NCBI RefSeq assembly: GCF_002075345.1
Contig: NZ_NAEW01000002.1
Location: 310,001 to 374,000, forward strand
DNA: 64,000 nucleotides
Source of the DNA: Citrobacter braakii
GTDB lineage: Bacteria; Pseudomonadota; Gammaproteobacteria; Enterobacterales; Enterobacteriaceae
Direction of reading: 5' to 3'
In this document: positions 28,870-40,451 of the stretch, one piece after another
Layout: the number at the start of each line of letters is the position of its first letter
How positions within the stretch are numbered: the first letter of the stretch is position 1
Notes under the pieces: generated by a model
Seen by the model: the letters and a program-made list of their open reading frames with translations, nothing else
Database searches by the model: none
Told to the model about the DNA's origin: nothing
Position numbers and translations under genes: made by a program

Positions 28870-29604
28870 ATGTCACAGAATATCTATGACGATCCCGAGT
28901 TCTTTGCCGGATATGCCACGCTGGACCGTTCAGTAAAAGGGCTCGACGGTGCGCCAGAATGGCCGACAATACAAGCGATGCTCCCCGCTCTGCAGGGAAA
29001 AAATATCCTCGATTTGGGTTGCGGATATGGCTGGTTTTGCCGCTACGCGCGCGATAACCAGGCGGCCAGCGTAGTGGGACTGGATATTTCACAAAAGATG
29101 TTAACCCAGGCGCACAGCATGACGCAGGGTAATGGCATCGTTTATCGCCGTGAAGATCTCGAAACGCTTTCCCTGTCGCCAAATTCCTTTGACCTGGTTT
29201 ATAGCTCACTTGCCCTGCACTATTTGCGCGATATCGCGCGATTATTCGTAACGATTTACCAGTCGTTAACACCGGGAGGCATGTTGGTATTCTCTGCCGA
29301 GCATCCCATTTATACTGCACCGCTTAACCAGGGTTGGATAAAAGATAAAACCGGGCAACAGTCCTGGCCGGTCAATCATTATCAGCAGGAAGGCACACGC
29401 ATCAGTAACTGGTTCGCGGAGGGTGTCAAAAAACAGCACCGTAAGCTGGCGACCTGGATTAATGCGCTGATAGCCGCCGGATTCGAAATCGTTTGTGTCG
29501 ATGAATGGGGACCGTCCGCTGAACAGATTGCTGAAAACCCGGCGCTGGATGAAGAAAAAGAGCGGCCAATGGTGTTTCTGCTCAGCGCACGTAAACCGGA
29601 GTAA
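28870..29604 (+). CDS. Class I SAM-dependent methyltransferase, substrate unknown
   Basis: A 244-residue cytoplasmic Rossmann-fold methyltransferase. Motif I ILDLGCGYGWFCRYA lies at about 46-60, the acidic motif II residue in VVGLDISQKML at about 70, and motif IV FDLVYSSLALHYL follows; this is the Methyltransf_11/25 pattern of small-molecule methyltransferases. The C-terminal part carries WINALIAAGFEIVCVDEWGPS. No substrate can be named from sequence. GGAG lies five bases before ATG 28870, which was chosen over 28855. Divergent from mdtQ; I recall no K-12 counterpart here. The short upstream region is A+T-rich. Confidence 0.85.
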   Translation: MSQNIYDDPEFFAGYATLDRSVKGLDGAPEWPTIQAMLPALQGKNILDLGCGYGWFCRYARDNQAASVVGLDISQKMLTQAHSMTQGNGIVYRREDLETLSLSPNSFDLVYSSLALHYLRDIARLFVTIYQSLTPGGMLVFSAEHPIYTAPLNQGWIKDKTGQQSWPVNHYQQEGTRISNWFAEGVKKQHRKLATWINALIAAGFEIVCVDEWGPSAEQIAENPALDEEKERPMVFLLSARKPE

Positions 29605-29672
29605 GGTCATTACAGGAAGATTTTCAGAGGCTTTCCTATACTTAACCTGAACTCACCAAAAAAGGAACGCTG

Positions 29673-29756
29673 ATGAAAATCTTACTGTGGATTATTTTAG
29701 TTATTTTTCTGATTGGGTTATTGGTGGTAACTGGCGTGTTTAAGATGATTTTTTGA
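29673..29756 (+). CDS. yohP: Micro-protein YohP (27 aa membrane segment)
   Basis: A 27-codon gene preceded by AAGGA, encoding MKILLWIILVIFLIGLLVV and ending TGVFKMIF. E. coli YohP has 27 residues and nearly the same sequence; its mRNA has been reported to reach the membrane and the protein to insert as a single helix (family knowledge). Role unknown. It ends in the A-tract of the convergent dusC terminator. Confidence 0.92.
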   Translation: MKILLWIILVIFLIGLLVVTGVFKMIF

Positions 29757-29778
29757 AAAAAAGGCCACTCCGGTGGCC
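29756..29778 (-). terminator. dusC terminator
   Basis: On the minus strand GGCCAC/GTGGCC with loop CGGA is followed by seven T residues (29756-29762), 11 bp after the dusC stop. The other strand also places it right after yohP. Confidence 0.88.
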
Positions 29779-29788
29779 GATTAATGTG

Positions 29789-30739
29789 TTAATGCAATTT
29801 AGCGATATCAATGGCCTGAATCGCGCGCGCGATATCCGGTGAATTGTTTAATGCGCGGATTTCCTGAAACAGCGCGGTTGCTTCTGAGTATTCTTTACGC
29901 AAATACCCTAACCATTGTTTAATCCGCGCCACGTGATACAGCCCGGTATCACCCTGCTTTTCAAGACGGGTATATTTTTGCAATAGCATCACGACATCAG
30001 GCCACGGCATACGTGGCTCGTTGTACTTCACCACACGACTCAGGTTCGGAATATTTAATGCCCCACGGCCAATCATCACCGCATCGCATCCGCTGATAGC
30101 CATACAATCCTGGGCGCTTTGCCAGTCCCAGATTTCGCCATTTGCGATAACCGGAATGGTAAGCCGCTGGCGGATCTCACCGATCGCCTGCCAGTTGATA
30201 TGCTCGGCCTTATAGCCCTGTTCCTTGGTTCGGCCATGCACCGCCAGCTCGCTGGCGCCAGCCTGCTGAACGGCATCAGCAATTTCAAACTGCCTGTCGC
30301 TGTTGTCCCAGCCCAGACGCACTTTCACCGTCACGGGCAGATGCGCAGGCACCGCCTCGCGCATGGCTTTTGCGCCCCGGTAGATGAGTTCAGGATCTTT
30401 TAATAACGTTGCGCCACCGCCGCTGCCGTTGACCAGCTTCGACGGGCAGCCACAGTTCAGATCGACACCAAACGAGCCCAGTTCTACCGCGCGCGCCGCG
30501 TTCTCCGCCAGCCACTGCGGATACTGCCCCAGCAACTGTATGCGCACCCGCGTGCCGGATGGCGTCCGGCTATTGTTATGCAGTTCCGGGCAGAGCCGAT
30601 GGAATACTTTTGCCGGCAGGAGCTGATCCACCACGCGCACAAACTCGGTGATGCACAGATCGTAATCATTCACTTCAGTCAGCAGCTCGCGCACCAGTGA
30701 GTCGAGCACGCCTTCCATCGGCGCCAGTAAAACACGCAT
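29789..30739 (-). CDS. dusC: tRNA-dihydrouridine(16) synthase DusC
   Basis: A 316-residue FMN-dependent enzyme that reduces U16 of tRNA. The N-terminal [11 protein letters not shown]-binding start, the catalytic Cys98 in DLNCGCPS, the phosphate-binding KVRLGWDN and the [10 protein letters not shown] region are all present; a C-terminal helical domain (from about 240) binds tRNA. Length is within one residue of E. coli DusC. It stands just outside the gentisate cluster, separated from it by a terminator. Confidence 0.96.
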   Translation of the reverse strand: MRVLLAPMEGVLDSLVRELLTEVNDYDLCITEFVRVVDQLLPAKVFHRLCPELHNNSRTPSGTRVRIQLLGQYPQWLAENAARAVELGSFGVDLNCGCPSKLVNGSGGGATLLKDPELIYRGAKAMREAVPAHLPVTVKVRLGWDNSDRQFEIADAVQQAGASELAVHGRTKEQGYKAEHINWQAIGEIRQRLTIPVIANGEIWDWQSAQDCMAISGCDAVMIGRGALNIPNLSRVVKYNEPRMPWPDVVMLLQKYTRLEKQGDTGLYHVARIKQWLGYLRKEYSEATALFQEIRALNNSPDIARAIQAIDIAKLH

Positions 30740-30751
30740 ATCGTCACCCGC

Positions 30752-30779
30752 AAAAAAAGAGGCGCTATGGTAGCGCCTC
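30752..30779 (-). terminator. Terminator of the mhb operon
   Basis: A 9-bp perfect stem GAGGCGCTA/TAGCGCCTC around a 3-base loop, followed on the minus strand by seven T residues (30752-30758). It lies 21 bp after the mhbM stop and 12 bp before the dusC start, so it isolates the two. Confidence 0.9.
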
Positions 30780-30800
30780 CGTTCGGGAGATTAAAGAGGC

Positions 30801-31994
30801 TCAGCGCGGCAACAGGCAGTTATCTTCTTTCCAGCCGTACAGCCATTCCATACCACGATAAAATTCCGCCTGAGATTTGCCTTTCCACAGCAGATTACGC
30901 ACCTGGCGCTCGACGCCTGCGGCGTGGTACACACGTCCCATTTCGCGCGTCGACCAGACGATGCGCGCAGTACGCGGAATACGCACCGACTCATACAAAG
31001 CAAAGGCATCAGCCGCATCGCAGTCACACTGCTGTAACGCCTTACCGAGAGTGACAGCATCTTCAAGCGCCATACAGGCACCCTGCGCCATATATTGTGC
31101 CACCGGATGCGCAGCATCACCCACCAGCGTAATGCGGTCGGTCCCCCATTTCTCTACCGGTTCGCGGTCAGCGGTGGACCAGCGACGCCATGACGTCGGC
31201 TTATCCAGCATCTGACGCGGACGCGCATGAATACCGGCAAAATAGGAGAGCACTTCCTCTTTACTGCCATCCTTTACCCCCCACTCCTCCTGCTGACGAC
31301 TGTGGAAGGTCACCACCAGGTTATACTGCTTGCCGCCGCGCAGTGGATAGTGCACCAGGTGGCAGTGCGGTCCGGCCCACAGCACCGGCGCGTTAATGCG
31401 CAAATCTTCCGGCATATCATCGCAATCAATCACCGCGCGATAGACCACGTGCCCGGTCACGCGTGGCGCATCGCCAATCAGAGACTGACGCACAACCGAC
31501 TTCACACCGTCACAGCCCACCAAAATATCCGCTGTCCAGCTGTTACCGTGCTCATCAAAGACCGTCACATCATCTTCTGTCTGGCGAATATCAACCACGT
31601 TAGTTGAAGTGCGATACTCAACGTTGGGATGAACCAGTGCCGCTTCCCAGACAGAAGCATGAATATCAACCCGATGGATAACCGCATAAGGGCCGCCAAA
31701 GTGATCGCGGAACGCCTGCCCGGTTTCAATATGTACAACCTCTTTCGCGTTTACCGCATCCATCATGGTGATGTGATCGGTAAAAACGGCGCGCTTGCGG
31801 GCGACGTCACCCACGCCAAGGCTGTCCAGAGCAGAAAACGCGTTCGGCCCGAGCTGAATACCCGCACCAATCTCACCAATCTCGTGCGCTTTCTCCAGCA
31901 ACATCACTTTAATGCCTTGACGGGCCAGCGATAGCGCGGTCGCCGCGCCGCCAATCCCGCCACCCACGATAATTGCGCGAGTCACTTTAGCCAT
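30801..31994 (-). CDS. mhbM: 3-hydroxybenzoate 6-hydroxylase MhbM
   Basis: A 397-residue class A flavoprotein monooxygenase converting 3-hydroxybenzoate to gentisate with NADH and O2. The dinucleotide-binding GGGIGG is at residues 11-16, the DG motif (GCDGVKSVVR) at 162-163 and the second FAD motif GDAAHP at 292-297. Assignment to 3-hydroxybenzoate rather than salicylate rests on the neighbouring gentisate genes in the order known from Klebsiella mhbRTDHIM; salicylate 5-hydroxylases are multi-component and do not fit. Last gene of the operon, 14 bp after mhbI. Confidence 0.88.
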   Translation of the reverse strand: MAKVTRAIIVGGGIGGAATALSLARQGIKVMLLEKAHEIGEIGAGIQLGPNAFSALDSLGVGDVARKRAVFTDHITMMDAVNAKEVVHIETGQAFRDHFGGPYAVIHRVDIHASVWEAALVHPNVEYRTSTNVVDIRQTEDDVTVFDEHGNSWTADILVGCDGVKSVVRQSLIGDAPRVTGHVVYRAVIDCDDMPEDLRINAPVLWAGPHCHLVHYPLRGGKQYNLVVTFHSRQQEEWGVKDGSKEEVLSYFAGIHARPRQMLDKPTSWRRWSTADREPVEKWGTDRITLVGDAAHPVAQYMAQGACMALEDAVTLGKALQQCDCDAADAFALYESVRIPRTARIVWSTREMGRVYHAAGVERQVRNLLWKGKSQAEFYRGMEWLYGWKEDNCLLPR

Positions 31995-32008
31995 TGTCGT
32001 TCTCCTTA

Positions 32009-32653
32009 TCAGGCTGGAATTTTGTCTTGTTGATTCTCGGGCGCGGCGGCGATAAACGCCGGAAGCTGGGTACAGGCATCATATACCGCCTTACAGCGCG
32101 GATACCCGCTCAGATCGCAGCCCATACGTAACGCGTTCGCCCACTGCGGGATCAGACAGCAATCCGCCAGCGTCGGCGCATTCCCCACGCAGAACGTCCC
32201 CGAGTGACTCTGGCGCAGCATCTGTTCAACCGCGTTTAACCCTTGCTGGATCCAGTGCGCATACCAGCGTTTTTTATCCTCTTCACTGACCTTTAGCTCT
32301 TCGCTCAGGTAGCGCAGTACCCGCATGTTATTCACGGGATGGATATCACAAGCGATGGCATAAACAATTTCCAGCACCCGGCTGCGCGTCGGGAAGTCGG
32401 CTGGCAGCAGCGGCGACTGCGGAAAGTGACCATCCAGCCAGTCGGTTATCGCCAGCGACTGCCCGAGTGATTCTCCCTCATCAGTGACCAGCGTCGGTAC
32501 AAGCCCTACCGGGTTCATCCGCCGGTAGGCCAGCTCGTTCTGCTGACCGATGCGAATGTTGACACCCACCGTCTGGTAATCAAGCCCCTTCAGCGCCAGC
32601 GCAATGCGTACGCGATATGACGCGGAGCTGTTAAAGAAACTGTACAGCTTCAT
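32009..32653 (-). CDS. mhbI: Maleylpyruvate isomerase, zeta-GST type (MhbI)
   Basis: A 214-residue glutathione-transferase-fold enzyme that isomerises maleylpyruvate to fumarylpyruvate using glutathione. The zeta-class signature SSASYRVRIAL is at about residues 9-19, with the thioredoxin-like domain to about 80 (MNPVGLVPTLVTDEGESLGQSLAI) and the helical domain after it. Two adjacent ATGs exist (32656 and 32653); the second is better spaced from GAGG. Actinobacterial-type mycothiol isomerases are unrelated. Sits 9 bp after mhbH. Confidence 0.9.
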   Translation of the reverse strand: MKLYSFFNSSASYRVRIALALKGLDYQTVGVNIRIGQQNELAYRRMNPVGLVPTLVTDEGESLGQSLAITDWLDGHFPQSPLLPADFPTRSRVLEIVYAIACDIHPVNNMRVLRYLSEELKVSEEDKKRWYAHWIQQGLNAVEQMLRQSHSGTFCVGNAPTLADCCLIPQWANALRMGCDLSGYPRCKAVYDACTQLPAFIAAAPENQQDKIPA

Positions 32654-32661
32654 CATCCACC

Positions 32662-33363
32662 TCAGACAATCTTCACAGCGATGGGGGTTAAACCGTCTAC
32701 ATTGCCGGTGATCACATCTCCTTTCACCACTGCGCCCACGCCCTCTGGCGTGCCTGTGTAGATCAAATCACCCGGCTGTAGTTCGAAAAAGCCGGACAGA
32801 TAGCTAATGGTTTCATTAACGGACCAGATGAGGTGGCGAATATCGCTACGCTGATGATCGTCGCCGTTGACCTGCAACCAGATAGGCGCGTTGTTAACAT
32901 CCGCACTTTCGCTGGCTTTATGCAGTGGCGCGATGGGGGCTGAGAGATCAAATGCTTTGCCGATTTCCCACGGACGCCCCATCTGGCGCATCTCCATCTG
33001 CCTGTCGCGGCGGGTCATATCCAGACCAGTGGCATAGCCCCAGATATATTCGTGCGCTTTTTCCAGGGGTATATCGCTGCCCTTTTTACCGATAGCCACC
33101 ACCAGCTCTATCTCATAGTGATAGTTATCGGTCTGCGACGGGTATGGCAGCTCGAGGGTTTGACCGGCCGCCACCGGGACGACCGCATCGGCAGGTTTAC
33201 AGAAGAAGAACGGCGGTTCGCGATCCGGATCAAAACCCATTTCACGCGCATGAGCGGCATAGTTGCGGCCCACGCAGTAAACGCGACGCACGGGAAACTG
33301 TTCATTACTGCCAACGACCGGAACGGTAACAGGCGCTTGTGGTTCGAATACGTATTGCGTCAT
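32662..33363 (-). CDS. mhbH: Fumarylpyruvate hydrolase (MhbH)
   Basis: A 233-residue fumarylacetoacetate-hydrolase-family enzyme splitting fumarylpyruvate into fumarate and pyruvate. Motifs: [16 protein letters not shown] near residue 28, [11 protein letters not shown], the metal-binding [13 protein letters not shown] (Glu-x-Glu) near 82, and [13 protein letters not shown] towards the C-terminus. Homologous hydrolases act on acetylpyruvate as well, but the operon context supports the gentisate route. Between mhbD (15 bp) and mhbI. Confidence 0.9.
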   Translation of the reverse strand: MTQYVFEPQAPVTVPVVGSNEQFPVRRVYCVGRNYAAHAREMGFDPDREPPFFFCKPADAVVPVAAGQTLELPYPSQTDNYHYEIELVVAIGKKGSDIPLEKAHEYIWGYATGLDMTRRDRQMEMRQMGRPWEIGKAFDLSAPIAPLHKASESADVNNAPIWLQVNGDDHQRSDIRHLIWSVNETISYLSGFFELQPGDLIYTGTPEGVGAVVKGDVITGNVDGLTPIAVKIV

Positions 33364-33378
33364 TTTCTCTCTCCCAAA

Positions 33379-34416
33379 TTAATAACGTGCTTCACGGAAC
33401 AACCCCAGCGCTTCCTGAACCGGTCTGTCCGAAAAACTAAATAAGACGGCATCTTCGTGGGCCTGGAATGACACGCCGTGCCAGGTTGGCACCACGAAGA
33501 TATCTTTTGGCGAAAAATTGAAGATCTCGGTGCCGATGGTGACCTGCCCGCTTCCTTCCACCACGTGATAGATAGTGCTGTCGGTGGTACGCGCCATCCG
33601 CGAGGAAAAGCCCTTCGGCAACAGTTGTAAAAAGGTCCCCATTGAAGGCATGGGATAACCACCGGTTACCGGGTTGACGTAACGCATCTTGTAACCGTCC
33701 CACTCATCGGCGTCGCCCATGCGGGTCAGGTCATGCAGCGCTTCACGGCTGCGATCGTAGCGATAGTTGAAAATTGGCGATGAGTTACCCTTCTGATGAC
33801 GCAGCGGCAGCATATTGGCCGCGTAGCGTGGTAAGTAATCCCCTTCCTTGCGCGTGACTGGTTGCTGATCCTCCGGGTAATCTTCCGCAAAGCCGCAACC
33901 CAGCAGATTCACCAGTGGCAGATCCAGACCGTCCAGCCACACCACCGGTTCACTGCCTGGGTTGCCGTGGTCGTGCCAGCGCCACTGTGGCGTCAGAATA
34001 AAATCGCCTTCATGCATTTGGGTGCGCTCGCCATCCACCGCAGTAAATGCCCCTTTCCCTTCGACAATAAAGCGCAGCGCAGACTGATTATGCCGGTGAC
34101 TCGGGGCAACCTCGCCCGGCATGATTAACTGCAATCCGGCGTACAGCGTTGGGGTGATTGAAGACTGTCCGCGCAGCATGGGGTTTTCCAGCACCAGTAC
34201 GCGACGAATCGCCTCTTTCGCGCCAATCAGATCGCCGCTTTCCAGCAGCAGCGGGCGGATCTCCTGATAGTTCCAGTACGCAGGAGCACAATGTGCGTTC
34301 GGCGTTGGCGGTACCAGGCGGTGCAGCGACTCCCACAGCGGGGTCAGATTCTGCCCGGAAATATGCTGGTAAAACTGCTGACGGCTGTTCTTAACATCCT
34401 GATTAAGTTCTGACAT
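33379..34416 (-). CDS. mhbD: Gentisate 1,2-dioxygenase (MhbD)
   Basis: A 345-residue bicupin Fe(II) enzyme that opens the gentisate ring to maleylpyruvate. The first cupin has the metal-binding HRH at 107-109 and WHDHGNPG at 147-154; the second cupin (about 255-330) is degenerate at the metal site ([14 protein letters not shown]), as usual for the family. Cytoplasmic. Sits 11 bp after the transporter gene, so it is the first enzyme of the operon. Confidence 0.93.
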   Translation of the reverse strand: MSELNQDVKNSRQQFYQHISGQNLTPLWESLHRLVPPTPNAHCAPAYWNYQEIRPLLLESGDLIGAKEAIRRVLVLENPMLRGQSSITPTLYAGLQLIMPGEVAPSHRHNQSALRFIVEGKGAFTAVDGERTQMHEGDFILTPQWRWHDHGNPGSEPVVWLDGLDLPLVNLLGCGFAEDYPEDQQPVTRKEGDYLPRYAANMLPLRHQKGNSSPIFNYRYDRSREALHDLTRMGDADEWDGYKMRYVNPVTGGYPMPSMGTFLQLLPKGFSSRMARTTDSTIYHVVEGSGQVTIGTEIFNFSPKDIFVVPTWHGVSFQAHEDAVLFSFSDRPVQEALGLFREARY

Positions 34417-34427
34417 AGAGATTCTCC

Positions 34428-35786
34428 TTATTTGTTCACGATGCCTACGCGTGACAACGCGTCAGGGACAGAGGCCGACTGGCGGATAACAACCGTCAGC
34501 AGCATAAGCATCACCGCGCTGATGGCCGCCGGAACGGCAATAATGAAAAACAGGTTATCGAATGAGAAATTCATCGCCATCATCACGCCGCCGGAGAGCG
34601 AGCCGACAATCGCGCCGCAGCGGCCAATCGCATTAGACCAGCTGACGCCCGTGGCCCGGCTCTGCGTCGGATAAAGCGTGGCGGTTAAGGCATTCAGGCC
34701 CACCTGCGAACCGCTGATGCCGATGCCGGTGCCAAAAATGGCCAGCGCCATCAACCACAGGCCGTTCTCGCTCAGGCCAATCATGACAATACACACCGCA
34801 CCCAACGCATAGCTCACTGCCAGCACGCGGAAAGGATTGTATTTATCCATCAGCACTCCCAGCACCAGCGCACCTAGCGTACCGCCAATCTGAAAGGCAG
34901 CGGTCACCCATGAGGCATGCTGCAGGTCAATTCCGCGATGGTTAAGCAGCGTTGGCATCCAGCTGGAGAGCAGATAAATGATCAGCAGGCTCATAAAGAA
35001 CACCACCCATAACATCAGGGTAATGGGCAACTGTTGCCCGACGAACAGCTGGCGAATGCTGCCTTTGGCAATCGCGGCGCCCTCGTTGAGATAAAATTGG
35101 GTATTGTCATAACGTTCCCGGGTGATGGCGCTGACGGTTCTGGCAATCACGTTTTGCGGCAACTGACGACGAACCTGCCAGCGCGGGGATTCCGGCAGCG
35201 CAAACAGCAGAGCCACAAACAGCATCAGCGGTAGCACGCCTCCCAGCACCAGGATGCCGTGCCAGCCAATAACCGGCACTAGCTGTGCGCTGACAATCCC
35301 GCCCATCGCCGAGCCCAGGGTAAAACCGCAGAACATCATGGTGACCAGTGCACCACGCCGACGCGCTGGCAGGTATTCTGAGGTCATAGTGATAGTATTT
35401 GGCATCGCGCCGCCCAGGCCTAACCCGGTAAGGAAGCGCAAAAAAACCAGCGTTTGCAGATCGGGGGAAAAAGCCGAAATCAGGCTCAGTGCGCCGAACA
35501 GCGCCACGCAGAATTCAATCACCCGTTTGCGGCCAAAACGATCCGATAGCGGACCGCAGAGCAGTGCGCCAGCGGTCAGACCCAGCAGGCCTGCGCCAAA
35601 CAACGGCGCCAGATCTCCGGCCGTCAGTTGCCAGTGGGTGCGAATATCAGGCGCGATAAAACCAATAGCTGCGGTATCAAAACCGTCGAGCATGACGACC
35701 AAAAAACAGCAAATGATAACGCGCCACTGGGTCTTACCGACGGGGGCGGAATCGATCAGTGCTTGTAGATCACGTTGTTGAGTCAT
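34428..35786 (-). CDS. mhbT: MFS aromatic-acid/H+ symporter (MhbT)
   Basis: A 452-residue inner-membrane transporter with twelve predicted helices, of the AAHS family (PcaK/BenK/GenK). The family signature [15 protein letters not shown] lies in helix 1 (about 34-48) and the MFS loop motif [12 protein letters not shown] between helices 2 and 3. Likely substrate is 3-hydroxybenzoate and/or gentisate (inferred from the operon). First gene of mhbTDHIM, divergent from mhbR across 126 bp. Confidence 0.9.
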   Translation of the reverse strand: MTQQRDLQALIDSAPVGKTQWRVIICCFLVVMLDGFDTAAIGFIAPDIRTHWQLTAGDLAPLFGAGLLGLTAGALLCGPLSDRFGRKRVIEFCVALFGALSLISAFSPDLQTLVFLRFLTGLGLGGAMPNTITMTSEYLPARRRGALVTMMFCGFTLGSAMGGIVSAQLVPVIGWHGILVLGGVLPLMLFVALLFALPESPRWQVRRQLPQNVIARTVSAITRERYDNTQFYLNEGAAIAKGSIRQLFVGQQLPITLMLWVVFFMSLLIIYLLSSWMPTLLNHRGIDLQHASWVTAAFQIGGTLGALVLGVLMDKYNPFRVLAVSYALGAVCIVMIGLSENGLWLMALAIFGTGIGISGSQVGLNALTATLYPTQSRATGVSWSNAIGRCGAIVGSLSGGVMMAMNFSFDNLFFIIAVPAAISAVMLMLLTVVIRQSASVPDALSRVGIVNK

Positions 35787-35859
35787 AGTGAATGCCTCAG
35801 TGCAGGTAGAGTAGATGTCTGTTTTGTTTTAGGTATGTTGCGACTTTGTATGTTTGGAG

Positions 35860-35883
35860 ATGAAATGTACAATGGCTTTTCAT
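35860..35883. promoter_or_regulatory. Candidate MhbR operator
   Basis: ATGAAA (35860-35865) and TTTCAT (35878-35883) form a perfect inverted repeat with a 12-base spacer in the 126-bp divergent region between mhbT and mhbR, 30 bp before mhbR. LysR-type regulators bind interrupted dyads in such places, but the half-site is short and not a known MhbR motif. Confidence 0.35.
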
Positions 35884-35912
35884 GCAGAGGCATAACCTGG
35901 AGGTTATAGCAA

Positions 35913-36821
35913 ATGGCTAACTGGGCGCAGAAACTTAAGTTACACCACCTGCAAACGCTTATTGCGCTGGGCGAACAGGGGAATTTGACTCACGTCGCCC
36001 GAATGATGAATATCACCCAGCCAGCGTTGTCAAAATGGTTATCACAGCTCGAAGATGAGATGGGTATCACACTCTTTGAACGTCATAGCAAAGGCTTACG
36101 CCCTTCAGAAGGCGGCAAGCTGCTACTGCAGCATGCCCAACGCCTGATCAATGATATGGAACGTTCACAGTATGAAATCGCCCGTTTTAAGCAGGGAGGC
36201 CTGGTAGGGAGTCTGAAGATTGGCTGCTCGCCGGTGGCGACGGACTGCGTTTCACAGGCGATACTGGGTTTGCTCACAGAGCTGCCGACCCTGCATCTTA
36301 ATATTGAAGAGAAGGTGATGACCCCGCTGCTGCACGATCTGCTCGCGGGTTCGGTGGATGTGGTGGTCGGACGCGTCGGTGGCCGGGCGCTTCAGTTGCC
36401 GCTCAATTACCAGGTGCTGTATACCGAGCCGGTCTGTTTCGTCGCGCGCCCCGACCATCCGCTGGCAAAATATCCCCTGCTCACCTGGCATGATCTGGCT
36501 AACTGGCGCTGGATTGTCTGGCCGACGGGAACGCCCATCCGGATAAGCATTGACAACGCGCTGGTAGATAACGGCGTCATGCTACCGGAAAACATCATTG
36601 AGTCGGCATCGATAAACGTCAGCACCAACCTGCTGCAAAGTAGCGACATGATCTCTATTCTTTCTCTACGCCTGGCGCAGCGTTATGCCGCCCAGGGACA
36701 GCTGGCTATCCTGAATCTGCCGAAGATTGAACAAAAAGGCAGCGTAGGCGTGTTCTGGCGCAACAATGAAACACCCACGACCGCCCTGAATCGTTTTCTG
36801 TATTACCTGGCACAGGTTTAA
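35913..36821 (+). CDS. mhbR: LysR-type regulator of the gentisate operon (MhbR)
   Basis: A 302-residue LysR-type regulator. The N-terminal winged helix (about 8-68) shows LIALGEQGNLTHVARMMNITQ and LFERHSKGLRPSE; the effector domain (about 92-300) has the usual two-lobed pattern beginning GSLKIGCSPVATDC. Divergent arrangement with mhbTDHIM indicates that it activates this operon, probably with 3-hydroxybenzoate or gentisate as co-inducer (inference from Klebsiella mhbR). GGAGG precedes the ATG. Confidence 0.88.
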   Translation: MANWAQKLKLHHLQTLIALGEQGNLTHVARMMNITQPALSKWLSQLEDEMGITLFERHSKGLRPSEGGKLLLQHAQRLINDMERSQYEIARFKQGGLVGSLKIGCSPVATDCVSQAILGLLTELPTLHLNIEEKVMTPLLHDLLAGSVDVVVGRVGGRALQLPLNYQVLYTEPVCFVARPDHPLAKYPLLTWHDLANWRWIVWPTGTPIRISIDNALVDNGVMLPENIIESASINVSTNLLQSSDMISILSLRLAQRYAAQGQLAILNLPKIEQKGSVGVFWRNNETPTTALNRFLYYLAQV

Positions 36822-36916
36822 CGTGAACAATTAGGGCCATCGCCCGATGTTCCAGATATCTATTTCTTCTATGCTTAGAATTCATGATGTGATCGGTAGC
36901 ACGTTTTGAAGTTTAA

Positions 36917-38043
<1,127 letters not shown>

Positions 38044-38066
38044 CCTTCAATTTTTGGCTAATTATT

Positions 38067-38082
38067 TGCGATGCGTTGCACA
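38067..38082 (+). promoter_or_regulatory. Upstream CRP site of cdd (CRP-2)
   Basis: TGCGATGCGTTGCACA is a degenerate TGTGA-N6-TCACA dyad centred at 38074.5, 50 bp upstream of the second site. Together they copy the two-site CRP/CytR layout of the E. coli cdd promoter. Confidence 0.6.
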
Positions 38083-38116
38083 TTTTTAATTTAAGTTTCA
38101 TAAGTTGCATACACAA

Positions 38117-38132
38117 TGAGATTTGGATCACA
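38117..38132 (+). promoter_or_regulatory. Proximal CRP site and promoter of cdd
   Basis: TGAGATTTGGATCACA matches TGTGA-N6-TCACA at nine of ten positions. Its centre (38124.5) is about 41 bp before the expected start point near 38166, given a -10 candidate TAAACT at 38154-38159: a class II activation geometry. CytR is expected to bind between the two CRP sites. Confidence 0.75.
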
Positions 38133-38191
38133 TATAAAGCCGTAACAGGCCCGTAAACTACGATTCCATTACATTGTTATGAGGCATCGCC

Positions 38192-39076
38192 ATGCATCCA
38201 CGTTTTCAAACTGCTTTTGCCCAACTCGCGGATAACTTGCAATCAGCCCTGGCGCCTGTTCTGGCGGATGCGCATTTCCCCGCCATGCTGACTGCTGAGC
38301 AGGTCTCTTTGCTGAAACGCGAATCGGGACTGGACGAAGACGCGCTGGCATTCGCTCTATTGCCGCTGGCTGCGGCCTGCGCGCGTACTCCGCTGTCCAA
38401 CTTCAACGTTGGGGCAATTTCTCGCGGCATCAGCGGCACCTGGTACTTCGGTGGCAACATGGAGTTCCTGGGGGCGACCATGCAGCAAACCGTTCATGCC
38501 GAGCAAAGCGCCATTAGCCATGCCTGGCTGCGCGGTGAAAAAGGGCTCGCCGCCATCACCGTCAACTACACGCCGTGCGGCCACTGTCGCCAGTTTATGA
38601 ACGAACTGAACAGTGGACTGGATTTACGTATTCATCTGCCGGGACGTGCGCCACACGTGCTGCGCGATTACCTGCCAGACGCCTTCGGACCGAAAGATCT
38701 GGAGATTAAAACACTGCTGATGGACGATCAGGATCACGGCTTCGCACTGCAGGGCGATGCGTTGACCCAAGCGGCTATCACCGCCGCCAACAGATGTCAT
38801 ATGCCGTACAGCAACTCCCCAAGCGGCGTGGCGCTGGAATGTAAAGATGGTCGAATTTTTAGCGGTAGCTATGCGGAAAATGCCGCCTTCAACCCGACCC
38901 TGCCGCCGCTGCAAGGCGCGTTAAACCTGTTGAACCTTAACGGTTATGACTACCCGGATATCCAGCGTGCTGTGCTGGCTGAAAAAGCCGATGCGCCGTT
39001 GATTCAGTGGGATGCGACCTCCGCTACCCTGAAAGCGCTGGGCTGCAATAATATTGAGCGCGTGCTGCTCGGTTAA
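38192..39076 (+). CDS. cdd: Cytidine deaminase
   Basis: A 294-residue zinc enzyme converting cytidine and deoxycytidine to the uridine forms. The catalytic motif VHAEQ gives the ligand H102 and proton shuttle E104, and the second zinc motif TPCGHC gives C129 and C132. The C-terminal half is the vestigial second deaminase domain of the large dimeric enterobacterial enzyme. Two CRP-type sites upstream support the known CRP/CytR control. Confidence 0.97.
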   Translation: MHPRFQTAFAQLADNLQSALAPVLADAHFPAMLTAEQVSLLKRESGLDEDALAFALLPLAAACARTPLSNFNVGAISRGISGTWYFGGNMEFLGATMQQTVHAEQSAISHAWLRGEKGLAAITVNYTPCGHCRQFMNELNSGLDLRIHLPGRAPHVLRDYLPDAFGPKDLEIKTLLMDDQDHGFALQGDALTQAAITAANRCHMPYSNSPSGVALECKDGRIFSGSYAENAAFNPTLPPLQGALNLLNLNGYDYPDIQRAVLAEKADAPLIQWDATSATLKALGCNNIERVLLG

Positions 39077-39080
39077 TTGC

Positions 39081-39106
39081 CTGGCGCTACGCTTATCTGG
39101 CCTGCA
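39081..39106. repeat. REP-like palindrome after cdd
   Basis: GCCTGGCGCTACGCTTATCTGGCC resembles a single REP unit directly after the cdd stop codon; pairing is imperfect. The remaining ~150 bp before sanA shows no gene. Confidence 0.5.
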
Positions 39107-39229
39107 ATCGCTCCAGGTTGTCGGCCAGATTTGCTGTTGCTACCATCCAACAGGGCCGTTTTGCTGAAAATCCCCCCAATCAGATTGCTGTTTCTTGCGC
39201 TACGTCTTCCGGTACAGTAGCCTGATTGA

Positions 39230-40219
<990 letters not shown>

Positions 40220-40451
40220 AGAATTTTCTTTTATATTAGCATTTGAGAATAGCTAATATTTTGATAATAGTTACCATTTCAATGTAAGGGATTAATGCTG
40301 CCCGCCAGCATTTCCCTCAGACTATCTTCTATTTGTGAATCCTTTCACAGAATACTCTTCCTGCAGTGCTTAGCCTTAAGAATAGCCTTCACTTTTTATA
40401 TTTTGTTATTAACGGTTTGCCTTAATTTACTCAAGCATTAAGGAAGAAAAT

